This document shows, one piece after another, positions 1 through 8,342 of a stretch of DNA of 26,388 bases (position 1 is its first letter; the number at the start of each line of letters is the position of its first letter). A model generated the notes under the pieces. The model had not been told where the DNA came from. It saw only the letters and a list, made by a program, of their open reading frames with translations, and made no database searches. Position numbers and translations under genes: made by a program. Source of the stretch: JAKAWM01 sp049966695 (GTDB taxonomy: Bacteria; Actinomycetota; Acidimicrobiia; Acidimicrobiales; Palsa-688); assembly GCA_049966695.1 (NCBI GenBank), contig JBMFUG010000033.1, forward strand, positions 1 through 26,388, given 5' to 3'.

Positions 1-330
1 GCCCTTGTGCCGCCCGGCCTGAAGGTGATCGGCAACGGGCCTTTCAACCTGGCAACAGTAGGCGAGTGGTACTCGGGCGCGCGCCTGTACGCATCAGGTC
101 CCCCCGAGGCCACTGGGCACCCTGTGGCTGGCGCCCCCAAGGGAGCGCACGACCCCATCGTGACGCCGTCTGGCCTATTTTTCCTGAGAGACGCGGGCCT
201 TTGGTGGTTGGCCAACGGCGCTAGCCACCCCCTGGAAGAGGCTCGCGGGCTCGAGAGCCCTGGCTACTACGGCGTGGGCAACTACTACGGCTACATTGCC
301 TGGTACTTAGAGGTCGCCTGGCACAGTTGA
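1..330 (+). CDS. 3' end of an unrecognised protein (5' truncated by window)
   Basis: The reading frame is open from the first base and stops with TGA at 328-330, so this is the C-terminal ~109 residues of a longer protein whose start lies outside the window. I do not recognise the family. The visible part is rich in Gly, Trp and Tyr, with no transmembrane segment. A stretch reading LFFLRDAGLWWLANG resembles one blade of a beta-propeller or similar repeat protein, but one copy is not enough to call it. A 57-bp gap separates it from the ATG of the downstream methyltransferase. The GTG at position 7 is just an internal codon. Function unknown. Confidence 0.55.
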   Translation, partial: ALVPPGLKVIGNGPFNLATVGEWYSGARLYASGPPEATGHPVAGAPKGAHDPIVTPSGLFFLRDAGLWWLANGASHPLEEARGLESPGYYGVGNYYGYIAWYLEVAWHS

Positions 331-387
331 CGGTCGCCCAGGAGCGGGCGCACGATTTGGTCGCTGGGCACGTCTACCGTGGGGTGT

Positions 388-1035
388 ATGCAAGAGCACG
401 AGCGCCAGGAGGAACCGTACGGGACGGCCAGGCTTGCCGCCGAGTGGGACGCGAGGTACAGCAAGCGGGCGGGGGCGATGTGGAGCGGGCGACCGAACGG
501 CCGGCTTGTCACCGAGGTCGCAGGGCTCAGGCCCGGTCGGGCGCTCGACGTCGGTTGCGGTGAGGGCGCTGACGCGATATGGCTCGCCGCGAGCGGTTGG
601 ACCGTGACGGCCGTCGACATCTCCGAGGTGGCGCTCAGTCGGGCGCGGGAGGCCGCCCAACTGGCTGGCACCACGGTAGAATGGCTTGCCGGCGACGTAC
701 TCGAGCTGGACTTGCCCGCTCGCTCCTTCGACTTCATGTCGCTGCAGTACGCATCGTTGCCCAAGGCCGCTGGTGAAGGGGCTGTAAAGAGGTTGCTCGG
801 CACGGTGCGACCTGGCGGGTTGGTCCTCGCCGTCTACCACGACCTCGATGACGAGCATCGCGAGCACATGAAGTCCCATGGCACCGACCCGGCCGATTAT
901 GTCAGTGCCGACGATCTCGCCCTTTTGCTCAGGGACGATTTCATCGTGGAGCTGCACGCAGTCGAGCCGCGCATCGACCCACCGGCTGGCACCTTGCACA
1001 TGGCCGACGTCGTCATTCGCGCCCGGCGTCGCTGA
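388..1035 (+). CDS. class I SAM-dependent methyltransferase
   Basis: This is a 215-residue protein with the Rossmann-type methyltransferase core. The glycine-rich SAM-binding motif LDVGCGEG is at residues 53-60, and the acidic residue ending strand 2 (AVDIS, D77) should bind the ribose hydroxyls. A DVLELDLP segment and a VRPGGLVLAVYH segment follow, matching motifs II-III of small Methyltransf_25/TehB-like enzymes. Length is normal for the family. I chose ATG 388; an in-frame GTG at 379 would add three residues. No membrane segment or signal peptide is seen. The substrate cannot be predicted from sequence, and the neighbours give no pathway hint. It could be a small-molecule detoxifying enzyme; that is inference. 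Confidence 0.85.
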   Translation: MQEHERQEEPYGTARLAAEWDARYSKRAGAMWSGRPNGRLVTEVAGLRPGRALDVGCGEGADAIWLAASGWTVTAVDISEVALSRAREAAQLAGTTVEWLAGDVLELDLPARSFDFMSLQYASLPKAAGEGAVKRLLGTVRPGGLVLAVYHDLDDEHREHMKSHGTDPADYVSADDLALLLRDDFIVELHAVEPRIDPPAGTLHMADVVIRARRR

Positions 1036-1167
1036 GGGCGGCTACAGGAAGTTCGCGCGCATGGCCGGTTGTGGCTGCCCCGGTGCCCGTGTTGGCGAAG
1101 CGCACGCAACAGCGGGCAAAGCTGGCGCGCTCGAGAACCATCGAGGGTCTTAACCAGTTACCAGCAT

Positions 1168-3287
1168 GTGAGGGAGGGGCCGGCCGGAGGGAGGGCAGCG
1201 GTCTTAAGCCGTTCCGCTCTGGTGGCCGCTGTAGTACTGGTGGCGGCAGCCCTGGCGGGAGTTGCCGCCGCCCAGCCCCCGGCGGTGCCCGTCCCGAGGG
1301 CCTCCTACACCCTCAATTGGCAGGTGGTCGGTTGCCCAAGCCAGCACGGCAGGACGGCCGGCGGGCAGCAGTCGGTCGACGGCAAGGTCGATGTCTGCCT
1401 CGAGGTCCCCGACGTACCTGGTGGCACGTACCACCTGTCGGTGGTCGATTATCTTGTCCAGAGCGCAGGGAAGTTCACGCGGGCCACGCACCCGGCCGCC
1501 AGCCACGCAGCGAGCCCGGCTGTCTCGCTGCGTGCCGAACCAAGTTCTGTGCAACCGGCCAGTTGGTCACTGTGAAGGGTGTGCTGCGTCGCCCGTACAA
1601 CGGAAGGCAGGATTTTCTGTCGTTCTGCTGGGGAGGCTGCCCAGGGGGCCTCCGTTATGAGGGGGTGCTTGTCGACTGGCGTTCCCCCACCACATTCGTG
1701 GCACACGTGAAGGCACCGGCTGCGCCGTGGGTGGCCCTCGGGCCCGACCGGGTGGTCTCACCGGTAGCTGGTGCCTACGACCTCGGGGTGCAGTGCGTCC
1801 TGTTGACGGAGCACTGCGGCCTCGGGCCAGCGGAGGGTGTGGCAGTGGTGCGGCTGAAGTCGACTGCCGCCTACACCTGCAAGTCGGTGCCCGGCTGTGC
1901 CGACCTCCAAGTCTCTCAGCGTCTTGCGGCCCCCGGGGGACGTCGTCCGGCTCACTGGGCACGCGCCGCTTGCCGCCATAGAACCACCGGCGGGGCCTAT
2001 TTTGGGCGGCGTCGTCGGCTACAAGGGTGGCCCCACTTCGGGTGCCGCCACCTTGTCGGAGCAGGCCCTGCCTGTAGGCGGGCTCACGGCTGAACTTCGT
2101 GCCGGCAATGCCAAATTGCGGCTTGTGCCTGCCCCCAGCTTCGCCAGCTTGGGCCGGGTCGCCGTTTCCGCGCAGTACCAGGCCCCTCAGTCCCCGCTTT
2201 CGGCGAGCCCCGCAACGCCACCGTCGTTTGCGTGGTGCACCCTCGGCTACGTGCAGACCGAAGGCCCTTCAGGCGCCTCGAAGGTGCCACCTGCAGGAGC
2301 CAGCAAGCTCATCGGCTCCGACAAGGCCTTCGCCGGCGTGGCCAGGGGTTTTTTTGCGACTTGCGCTAGCGCTGCCGTCGAGGGAGGTGCTGTGTTCGCC
2401 GCTTGCTCCTACGCTTCTGCAAAGGCCCCATCAGCAGGCGGTGCTGTCGGTGCCTATACGACCGACGACGGGGCCAGCTGGTCCTTTGTCCCCGTGCCAG
2501 CGGGCTCCTCCATCTCGCTGTTCGGCGGGTTCCGCTACGCGCCGAGCGGGGGGCGGAGGCGCTTTTTAGCCGAGCGGGCCAGGGGGCTGGCTCGGCTGGT
2601 GCCGTGCCGGAGGTCGAGCGATATGTCGTTGCCACGGGCAGATGGGAAGGAGCGTCTTTTTCTTGCCCTCGGCTGGGCCTTGTGCCACCTGGGGGCCTCG
2701 GCGGTGGGCCACCGGGCTGTGGCATGACACCGAGCTACGTCGAGGTGCTCGTGTCCACCGATGGCGGAGGGCACTGGGCGACCCTACCTGGCCCGCTCGG
2801 GTTGGTGAGCATCAACAAGCGGGCTGCCATTGTTGCCCTGTCTAGCTCTCAAGCCGTGCTGCTCGGCACCGACGAAGGCATCCCCGACTACGCCGGTCTG
2901 TACCCGCTGGAGGCCACCAAGGACGGTGGCCGGACGTGGCAGCTCCTCTCCCTCCCGGCGCTACCGGGCCAGCCGCCTGGCGAGTCTCCCCAGTCCCTCG
3001 TTGCGCTCCCAGACGGGGCTCTCCTCGCAATCTCGGGGAGGCCGTGGCAGCTGCTCCCATCGGGCTCCACAAGCTGGTGCGCCATCTCTCTCGCCCCAGC
3101 CCAGGCGCCGGGGCCATATGGCGTGCCATGGTCGTTCACGGTCGCCGACGGCTCGCTTTGGTGGTTGGCAACGGTCGGCTCCACCACGGTCCTTGACCAT
3201 TTGGCCGTGGCCTCGCTTCCTTGTGGCCAAGGCAGGAGCCTCAGCGACCGTCTAGTGCAGCTTCAACGGGCCAGACAGGCTGGCTAG
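1168..3287 (+). pseudogene. secreted Asp-box (BNR-type) beta-propeller protein, broken by about three frameshifts
   Basis: One long coding trace switches frame: GTG 1168 to about 1520 in frame 1, about 1520-1915 in frame 3, about 1920-2545 in frame 1, and about 2550-3287 in frame 3. The alternation fits single-base indels. Two switches lie at G/C runs (near 1929-1938 and 2548-2554). The first segment starts with a clear signal peptide: a hydrophobic stretch of about 20 residues (LVAAVVLVAAALAGVAAA) followed by QPPAV. Later segments contain three Asp-box motifs: TTDDGASW (about 2458), STDGGGHW (about 2755) and TKDGGRTW (about 2915), as in BNR/sialidase-like and photosystem-assembly-like propellers. 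Joined, it would be about 700 residues and exported. It is either a decaying gene or a gene with homopolymer sequencing errors. The first junction (1500-1565) cannot be placed exactly. Substrate unknown. Confidence 0.7.
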
Positions 3288-3398
3288 ATGTAAGAACCCC
3301 GGGGCACCCCCGCTGGCTGGCCTTCCTGCAAGCTTGTACTGCGTGCGAGCGGGACGTTGACGGAGCTCTTAGCCCGACCCCAGAGCGGTCACCGCAGC

Positions 3399-4235
3399 TC
3401 AGCCCGGCGTACGGTCAGGGTCAGTGACGCCGGGCCTGATGGTGGGTTGAGGCTCGTCGGCGTGGCGGCGGGAGCGGAAAGCTGCAACCCAAGTGCCGAA
3501 GTCTTTCGCTATGATCCGCTCTCCGGTGACCCCAGCTGCCTCGGGCGAAGCCAGGAACACTATGGGCGGCCCCATGATCTCGGGGTCGAGCAGCGAGCGC
3601 CGGTCAGCATCGGCCATCCCGTCTGGGATCATGCCCGTGTCTGTAGCGCCCCCGGGAAGGAGCATGTTGACCGTGATGCCGTAGGGCGCAAGGTCTTCCG
3701 TTATGATGAGGCTCAGTGACTCGGTGCCGGCTCGGGACGGCCCGTAGGGGACGAAGCCCCGGCGGCGCATGGTCTCGTGGTTCATCGAGATGTTCACGAA
3801 GCGCCCGTGCCCGGCCTCGACGAACGCCGCTGCGAAGGCGCGAGCCACCAAGAAATAACCCGTTAAGTTCGTAGCGATTACGTCGGCGAAGCCTTCGGGG
3901 GTCACCTCATAGAACGGCCGTGGGTCGTCGAAGAACCGCGGGTTCACCGTGCGCATGCCGATCCCCGCGTTGTTGACCACTAGGTCAACGCCGCCCCAGC
4001 GCTGAAGGAGCGCCTGAGCAGCGGTACTGACCGACATTGGGTCGCGCACGTCGAGGGCCATTGCCTCGGCGGCCAAGCCCTGTGCGCGATGCTGGCGGCA
4101 CGCTTCTTCAAGGCGGGCACTAGGCCGAGCGGCCATAGCGACGGTGGCACCGGCTTCAAGCAACGCGTCGGCCATCGCTCTGCCGAGGCCACTTGTGGCT
4201 CCGGTCACCACCGCCCGCACATTGCCAAGTTGCAC
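3399..4235 (-). CDS. SDR family NAD(P)-dependent oxidoreductase
   Basis: This is a classical short-chain dehydrogenase of 278 residues when started at GTG 4235, 8 bp after the dienelactone hydrolase stop; that suggests co-transcription. A longer frame up to 4337 would overlap the upstream gene and adds a Cys/Arg-rich stretch with no SDR character. The cofactor-binding TGATSGLG is at residues 11-18, NNAG at 88-91 and the structural Asn of ATNLTG at 123. The active-site region departs from the rule: the usual YxxxK reads YGPSR (Y164, R168), and the residue 13 positions before Tyr, normally Ser, is Met151, with Ser150 beside it. The C-terminal region VTGERIIAKDFGTW follows the usual SDR end. It is an oxidoreductase of unknown substrate; the Arg substitution may alter activity. 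Confidence 0.82.
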   Translation of the reverse strand: MQLGNVRAVVTGATSGLGRAMADALLEAGATVAMAARPSARLEEACRQHRAQGLAAEAMALDVRDPMSVSTAAQALLQRWGGVDLVVNNAGIGMRTVNPRFFDDPRPFYEVTPEGFADVIATNLTGYFLVARAFAAAFVEAGHGRFVNISMNHETMRRRGFVPYGPSRAGTESLSLIITEDLAPYGITVNMLLPGGATDTGMIPDGMADADRRSLLDPEIMGPPIVFLASPEAAGVTGERIIAKDFGTWVAAFRSRRHADEPQPTIRPGVTDPDRTPG

Positions 4236-4243
4236 CGGCCCGC

Positions 4244-4957
4244 TCAGGTGGTGCTCAGGTGCCGCTCGAACCAGTCGAGGGCCCGTGGCCAAGCATCGAG
4301 CGCAGACGCCTCGTGGTACGAGGAGCGTGCGTCGCAATAAAAGCCATGGCCAGCCCCGGGGTAGCGCACGATCTCGGTCGGCACCTTAGCTTTGGCGGCC
4401 GCCTCGCGAAGAGACTCCACCTCTTCGACCGGGATGCTCTGGTCAAGATCCCCGTAGAGGCCTAGCCAAGGCGTTTTGAGGCTCGGAGCCAGCTCGACCA
4501 GTGGCGGGGCGCCGAAGCGGCCCTTTAAGATCCCTCCGCCGTAGAAAGTGACTGCTGCGCCGAGCGGGCGGCGGGCGGCGGCGAGGAAGCTGACGGAGCC
4601 GCCCATGCAAAACCCCACGATCCCGGTACGGCGAGCCTCGAACCCCGCCGCAGCCAAGTGGCTCAAAGCCGCGTCGAGGTCGGACAATATACCGGCCTCG
4701 CTGAGCGCTCCCATGTGGGGCATGACCTTGTCGAAGTTCGTGTAGTCGAGCACCGGGTCACCGGTGCGGTGGAACAGGTGCGGGGCAACCGCCCGGTAGC
4801 CTGCTTTGGCCAGGCGCCTGGTCACGTCCTCGATGTGCTCGTTCACCCCGAACGCCTCTTGGACGACGACCACTGCCGCTCGGGCCGGGCCGTCCGGCTC
4901 AGCTTCGTACAGGGCCATTTCACCGTCTGCCGTCGGCACCTCGAGTGTTGTCCCCAT
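4244..4957 (-). CDS. dienelactone hydrolase family protein
   Basis: This is a 237-residue alpha/beta hydrolase of the DLH family, which in characterised members opens dienelactones in chloroaromatic degradation but includes many esterases. The Cys-His-Asp triad is visible: nucleophile C117 in GFCMGGS, Asp about 172 in LYGDLDQSIP and H204 in GAGHGFYCD. The conserved Glu near the N-terminus (VVQEAFG, E34) that tunes the cysteine is also present. Length matches the family. Start ATG 4957 has a strong ribosome-binding site (AAGGAGG, about 6 nt upstream). It is the first gene of a two-gene unit with the SDR oxidoreductase. There is no signal peptide, so it is cytoplasmic. The natural substrate is unknown. 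Confidence 0.92.
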   Translation of the reverse strand: MGTTLEVPTADGEMALYEAEPDGPARAAVVVVQEAFGVNEHIEDVTRRLAKAGYRAVAPHLFHRTGDPVLDYTNFDKVMPHMGALSEAGILSDLDAALSHLAAAGFEARRTGIVGFCMGGSVSFLAAARRPLGAAVTFYGGGILKGRFGAPPLVELAPSLKTPWLGLYGDLDQSIPVEEVESLREAAAKAKVPTEIVRYPGAGHGFYCDARSSYHEASALDAWPRALDWFERHLSTT

Positions 4958-4970
4958 AAGATCCTCCTTT

Positions 4971-5000
4971 TCAGCAGCCTGTAAATGTCAGCAGCCTGTA
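4971..5000. repeat. 13-bp direct repeat upstream of the dienelactone hydrolase gene
   Basis: TCAGCAGCCTGTA occurs at 4971-4983 and again at 4988-5000, separated by AATG, giving a 17-bp period. It lies just upstream of the hydrolase ribosome-binding site, in the 185-bp region shared with the divergent mutarotase gene. It could be a tandem operator or simply a small duplication. No regulator is known. Confidence 0.5.
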
Positions 5001-5142
5001 GAAGGCCGTCAGGGCCGTCGTCCCCGGTCGCCACCTGGCTCGCGCCGACCTTACTGCCGAGGGCTGTCCATGTGCCACACTAGGGCGCGGGCAGCGGCCC
5101 GGGTGGGCTGCTGTGGGGCGAGTGGGCTAAAGTTCGACGGCG

Positions 5143-6306
5143 ATGTTGGGCATCACCAAGGAGCCTTGGGGCAGCGCGCACGGTTCGGACGTCGACCTCT
5201 ACACGCTTGTCAACGACAACAAGATGAAAGTGAGGGTCAGCAACTACGGGGGTGTGGTGCAGTCGGTGCAGGTGCCAGACCGCTCTGGCCGGCTCGTGAA
5301 CGTCACGCTCGGGTTCCCGGCGCTAGCTGACTATGTAGACGATTTCGAGGGCCAACCCTGGCCATTGCCGGGTGGGTCGGGGGTGACCTTCTTCGGTGCC
5401 GTGATCGGGCGCTATGCGAACAGGATCGCGAACGCGTCGTTCGCTCTCAATGGCCGTAATTACCGGCTCCCAGCCAACAATGGGCCCAACACATTGCACG
5501 GAGGGCCTGGTTCTTACCACACCCAGGTCTGGGCAGCTAGGCCGGAGGTGGAGCAGGACCGTGTTTCCCTGAAGCTGGCCCACACCGACCCGGACGGCAA
5601 AAACGGTTTCCCCGGCACCGTCGAATGCGAGGTCACCTACTCGCTCACTGACGACAACGAGCTGGTGGTCGGCTACCAGGCCACTACGGACGCTCCCACG
5701 GTTGTCAACTTCACCAACCATACGTTCTTCAACCTGGCTGGCGAGGGTTCGGGCAGCGTCGAGGGACAGTACTTACAGGTGAACGCCAGCAGCTACCAGC
5801 CGACGGACGAAGTTCAGATCCCGACGGGCGTGTTCGCCCCCGTGGCGGGCACGGCGTTTGATTTCAGGGCCATGCGTCCGATCGGTGAGCTGATCAGACG
5901 AGCCGACCTGCCCGACGGTGGAGGCCAACGGCTTCCCCAACTGTCGATCGCTCATGGTTACGACTTCAACTGGGTGCTCGACGGCTCGGGCTACCGCTTG
6001 GCGGCCATAGCGTTTGACAGCGGCACAGGGATCGCCTTGTGGGTGTACACCGACGAGCCAGGCATCCAGTTGTACACCGGCAACTTTTTGGCTGGCGACG
6101 TGCGGGGCACAAGCGGGCGCTCCTACCGGCAGACAGATGGCTTCACACTGGAAACGCAGCACTTCCCCGGGTCTACTGACCATCTCGGGGAGCCCGGGTG
6201 GCCATCGGTGGTGCTCAACCCGGGAGAAGTCTTCACGTCAAAGACCACGTACCGCTTTGGCGTCGAGGGCCCTGACTTTTGCCGTCGCCCCGGCCCCCCC
6301 AGCTAA
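5143..6306 (+). CDS. galM: galactose mutarotase (aldose 1-epimerase)
   Basis: This 387-residue protein is full length for the aldose 1-epimerase family, which interconverts alpha and beta anomers of hexoses such as galactose before the Leloir pathway. Catalytic and substrate-binding residues are visible: GRYANRI (R94), H119 in NTLHGG, the acid H193 in TNHTFFNLAG and the base E337 in FTLETQHFPGSTDH. The FDFR and HGYDFNWVLD segments are also typical. Start ATG 5143 precedes the family's usual first beta-strands. No signal peptide is visible, so it is likely cytoplasmic. No galK/galT/galE is nearby. It is transcribed divergently from the dienelactone hydrolase across 185 bp and ends in a convergent region with the membrane hydrolase. 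Confidence 0.93.
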   Translation: MLGITKEPWGSAHGSDVDLYTLVNDNKMKVRVSNYGGVVQSVQVPDRSGRLVNVTLGFPALADYVDDFEGQPWPLPGGSGVTFFGAVIGRYANRIANASFALNGRNYRLPANNGPNTLHGGPGSYHTQVWAARPEVEQDRVSLKLAHTDPDGKNGFPGTVECEVTYSLTDDNELVVGYQATTDAPTVVNFTNHTFFNLAGEGSGSVEGQYLQVNASSYQPTDEVQIPTGVFAPVAGTAFDFRAMRPIGELIRRADLPDGGGQRLPQLSIAHGYDFNWVLDGSGYRLAAIAFDSGTGIALWVYTDEPGIQLYTGNFLAGDVRGTSGRSYRQTDGFTLETQHFPGSTDHLGEPGWPSVVLNPGEVFTSKTTYRFGVEGPDFCRRPGPPS

Positions 6307-6333
6307 ATGGCAAAAAAGGGTAGCTCTGGCCAC

Positions 6334-6366
6334 TTCGCCCAACGGGTTGATGACCAGCTGGGCGAA
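6334..6366. terminator. hairpin between convergent genes, possible bidirectional terminator
   Basis: TTCGCCCA at 6334-6341 and TGGGCGAA at 6359-6366 form a perfect 8-bp stem with a 17-nt loop that can pair further (GGT/ACC). It lies between the galM stop and the stop of the opposite-strand membrane hydrolase. There is no U-tract on either side, so an intrinsic terminator is only a suggestion. Confidence 0.4.
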
Positions 6367-6424
6367 TAGCCGTGCCCGTTCGGCTGGCGCCGCCGGAGCC
6401 GTTGCCAAGCGGCGGGGCTGGTGC

Positions 6425-8227
6425 TTAGGGGTTGGCCGTCTGCCCGTGGCCCGGGCCATTGTCCATGGCTGAGCGGAGGTTGGCAGCGAGCTGCGAGCAG
6501 CTGAGGGCGGCCGTGCCATTGCGAGCCTCGGGGTAGTCGGAGGGGACCAGCGACGGCACCTGCCAGGCGCTGGCGGCGTAGCTGATGGCCACCTCGGCCA
6601 ACCGCAGCAGCTTGTCCCCGCTCACCGGGTGGTCGGACAGGACTTGAGACAGCACCCGGTCCCCGTCGGCGCTCTCGATGAGCCCTCCGTGGAACGCTGG
6701 CAGCACGACGGACGGGAAAGACAGTTCCGTGGTGGTGGGGACGACGGTGGCATCTGCCAGTGGGAGAAGGGCGAACTGGCGCACCCCGGGGATGGGGCAG
6801 CCGACCACCTTTTGGAGGCTGGGTGCCTCAGCATCGAGGGAAGCCAGGAAAGAACTGTCTGGGGACAGGTCTATCGGGGCCACCCTCTGTAGGGCCTTGC
6901 CCAGGAGCTTTAAAGCCGCGTTGCTAGCCACCCCCCAGCCGCTGCCGCCGTCTGCTGGGTAGGAGACGCGGCCAAGCCCGACGAGCGGGCTAGCTAGTAC
7001 GAGCATGGAGACGGGCGAGCTTGGCGCGGCCAGGAGCGCAGTCTTTGCCAGGAGCGCTCCTTCGCTTTCGGCCACTACGTCCACCTTTTTCCCGGTCTTG
7101 GCGTAGAGGGACCGCACCTGGGCGATGAAGAGCCGGTCCAGCTGCGACAGAGGCTTGACGGTATCGGCGCCGGTGTAGGCCAGTGGCCAGCCGTCCGGGC
7201 CGAGGCCTCTGTACGAGAAGCGCTCCTCGGTGAAGTTGCCCGGGACGGGGTGCCCGGGCCGGCCGTCCCAGCTCGACCCATAGCCTGACACGAGCAAGAG
7301 GGGCTGGCCGTGGCCCTGTGGGGCAGCCGAAAGAGAGCTGGCAGAGGCATTGGTACTGGCAGCACGCTCAAACCCGGCTACGGTGCCCCCTATGACCGTG
7401 CCGACCAGGGCAAGGGTCGCCAAGGGCACGGCTGGCACCACCCACCTAGCGGGACGGCGCTCCACCACGGCATGGACAAGGCCGGCCCACGACCACGCGT
7501 TGAACAAACCGCTCAGCGCACTTATAAGCGGCCAGAGCGCCATCGGCGAGGCAGCCATAACAGATGCAGCTACGCTCATTGTGACGAACGCAAGGGCGAC
7601 CCAACCAATGGCGCGTACAGACATCGGGCGACGCCACCAATCGCCGGACACCCCGATCGGGTGAGCGATGAAGGCCACCAAGAGCGCTGCGGGCACGGCG
7701 GCCAGGAACAGCCACGACACTGGCACTGCTGCCAGGCCGAACAGGACGACAACGCTCGGCACGAGCAGCAGGGCAGACAGCCCGGTGGCAAAAATCCCAC
7801 GCAAGAGCAGGGCCTGCACAGGTGGGCGTTCCCGGCCACCCGGCCAAGCGAGGGCCACCGAAGCGGCGGTCAACGCTCCTCTCACGGCCAGCATGGCTAC
7901 GATCTCTGCAGCGAAAGTCAGCCACGAGTCGTGGTAAACGCTTATCCAGCGCAGGTCGCCAAAGACCCCGAGCGGGGCCAAGGCGCTTGCCTGCGGGGCT
8001 AGGGCGGGCATTGACCTGTGGTCAAAGCCGGTCACTAGGCCGGTCTCGGTCAGGTTGGCACCAACGCACAGCGCGACCAACGTCCGCCAGCGCGTCACGG
8101 CGAGCCGACGGCCCGAGCCTGCTCCACGCCGACGGCCCATGCCTGTTGCGGCGATCCCCTCGCGCGGGTACCGCATACCCACAAGAGTACTGGCGCCGCC
8201 TGCGGCTCGGCCATTTCCGTGCTCCAT
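6425..8227 (-). CDS. polytopic membrane protein with C-terminal alpha/beta-hydrolase domain
   Basis: This ORF of up to 600 residues has two parts. Residues about 45-285 contain several hydrophobic segments (for example 103-128, 143-190, 205-225 and 262-284), so the N-terminal half is a multi-pass membrane domain. Residues about 305-560 look like an alpha/beta hydrolase: LLVSGYGSSWDG (about 311-322) as the first strand and oxyanion region, nucleophile Ser388 in VVAESEG, probable Asp492 in LADATVVP and His513 in PAFHGGL. The spacing fits a lipase-like triad on one face of the membrane. Start choice is uncertain; Met18 (8176) and Met30 (8140) are alternatives, none with a good ribosome-binding site. 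I do not recognise a characterised homologue. A lipase, esterase or acyltransferase on the cell surface is inferred. Confidence 0.72.
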   Translation of the reverse strand: MEHGNGRAAGGASTLVGMRYPREGIAATGMGRRRGAGSGRRLAVTRWRTLVALCVGANLTETGLVTGFDHRSMPALAPQASALAPLGVFGDLRWISVYHDSWLTFAAEIVAMLAVRGALTAASVALAWPGGRERPPVQALLLRGIFATGLSALLLVPSVVVLFGLAAVPVSWLFLAAVPAALLVAFIAHPIGVSGDWWRRPMSVRAIGWVALAFVTMSVAASVMAASPMALWPLISALSGLFNAWSWAGLVHAVVERRPARWVVPAVPLATLALVGTVIGGTVAGFERAASTNASASSLSAAPQGHGQPLLLVSGYGSSWDGRPGHPVPGNFTEERFSYRGLGPDGWPLAYTGADTVKPLSQLDRLFIAQVRSLYAKTGKKVDVVAESEGALLAKTALLAAPSSPVSMLVLASPLVGLGRVSYPADGGSGWGVASNAALKLLGKALQRVAPIDLSPDSSFLASLDAEAPSLQKVVGCPIPGVRQFALLPLADATVVPTTTELSFPSVVLPAFHGGLIESADGDRVLSQVLSDHPVSGDKLLRLAEVAISYAASAWQVPSLVPSDYPEARNGTAALSCSQLAANLRSAMDNGPGHGQTANP

Positions 8228-8342
8228 TTACCGCAGCCAAGGCCCGCTTGGGCCAGTCGTGCCTGACCGGAGGGGTTCGCTCAGGCAGCTTTCGTGGCCT
8301 GGCGGCGCGCAAAGCGTGCTGGTTCTGGCAGTATGGCCACCC

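Noticed and set aside
5129..5142. GTTCGA motif resembling a tRNA T-arm
   Set aside because: No cloverleaf, acceptor stem or D-arm can be built around it.
8055..8342. N-terminal extension of the quinone oxidoreductase
   Set aside because: It is low-complexity Pro/Arg sequence overlapping the divergent hydrolase gene; the family N-terminus starts at 8343.
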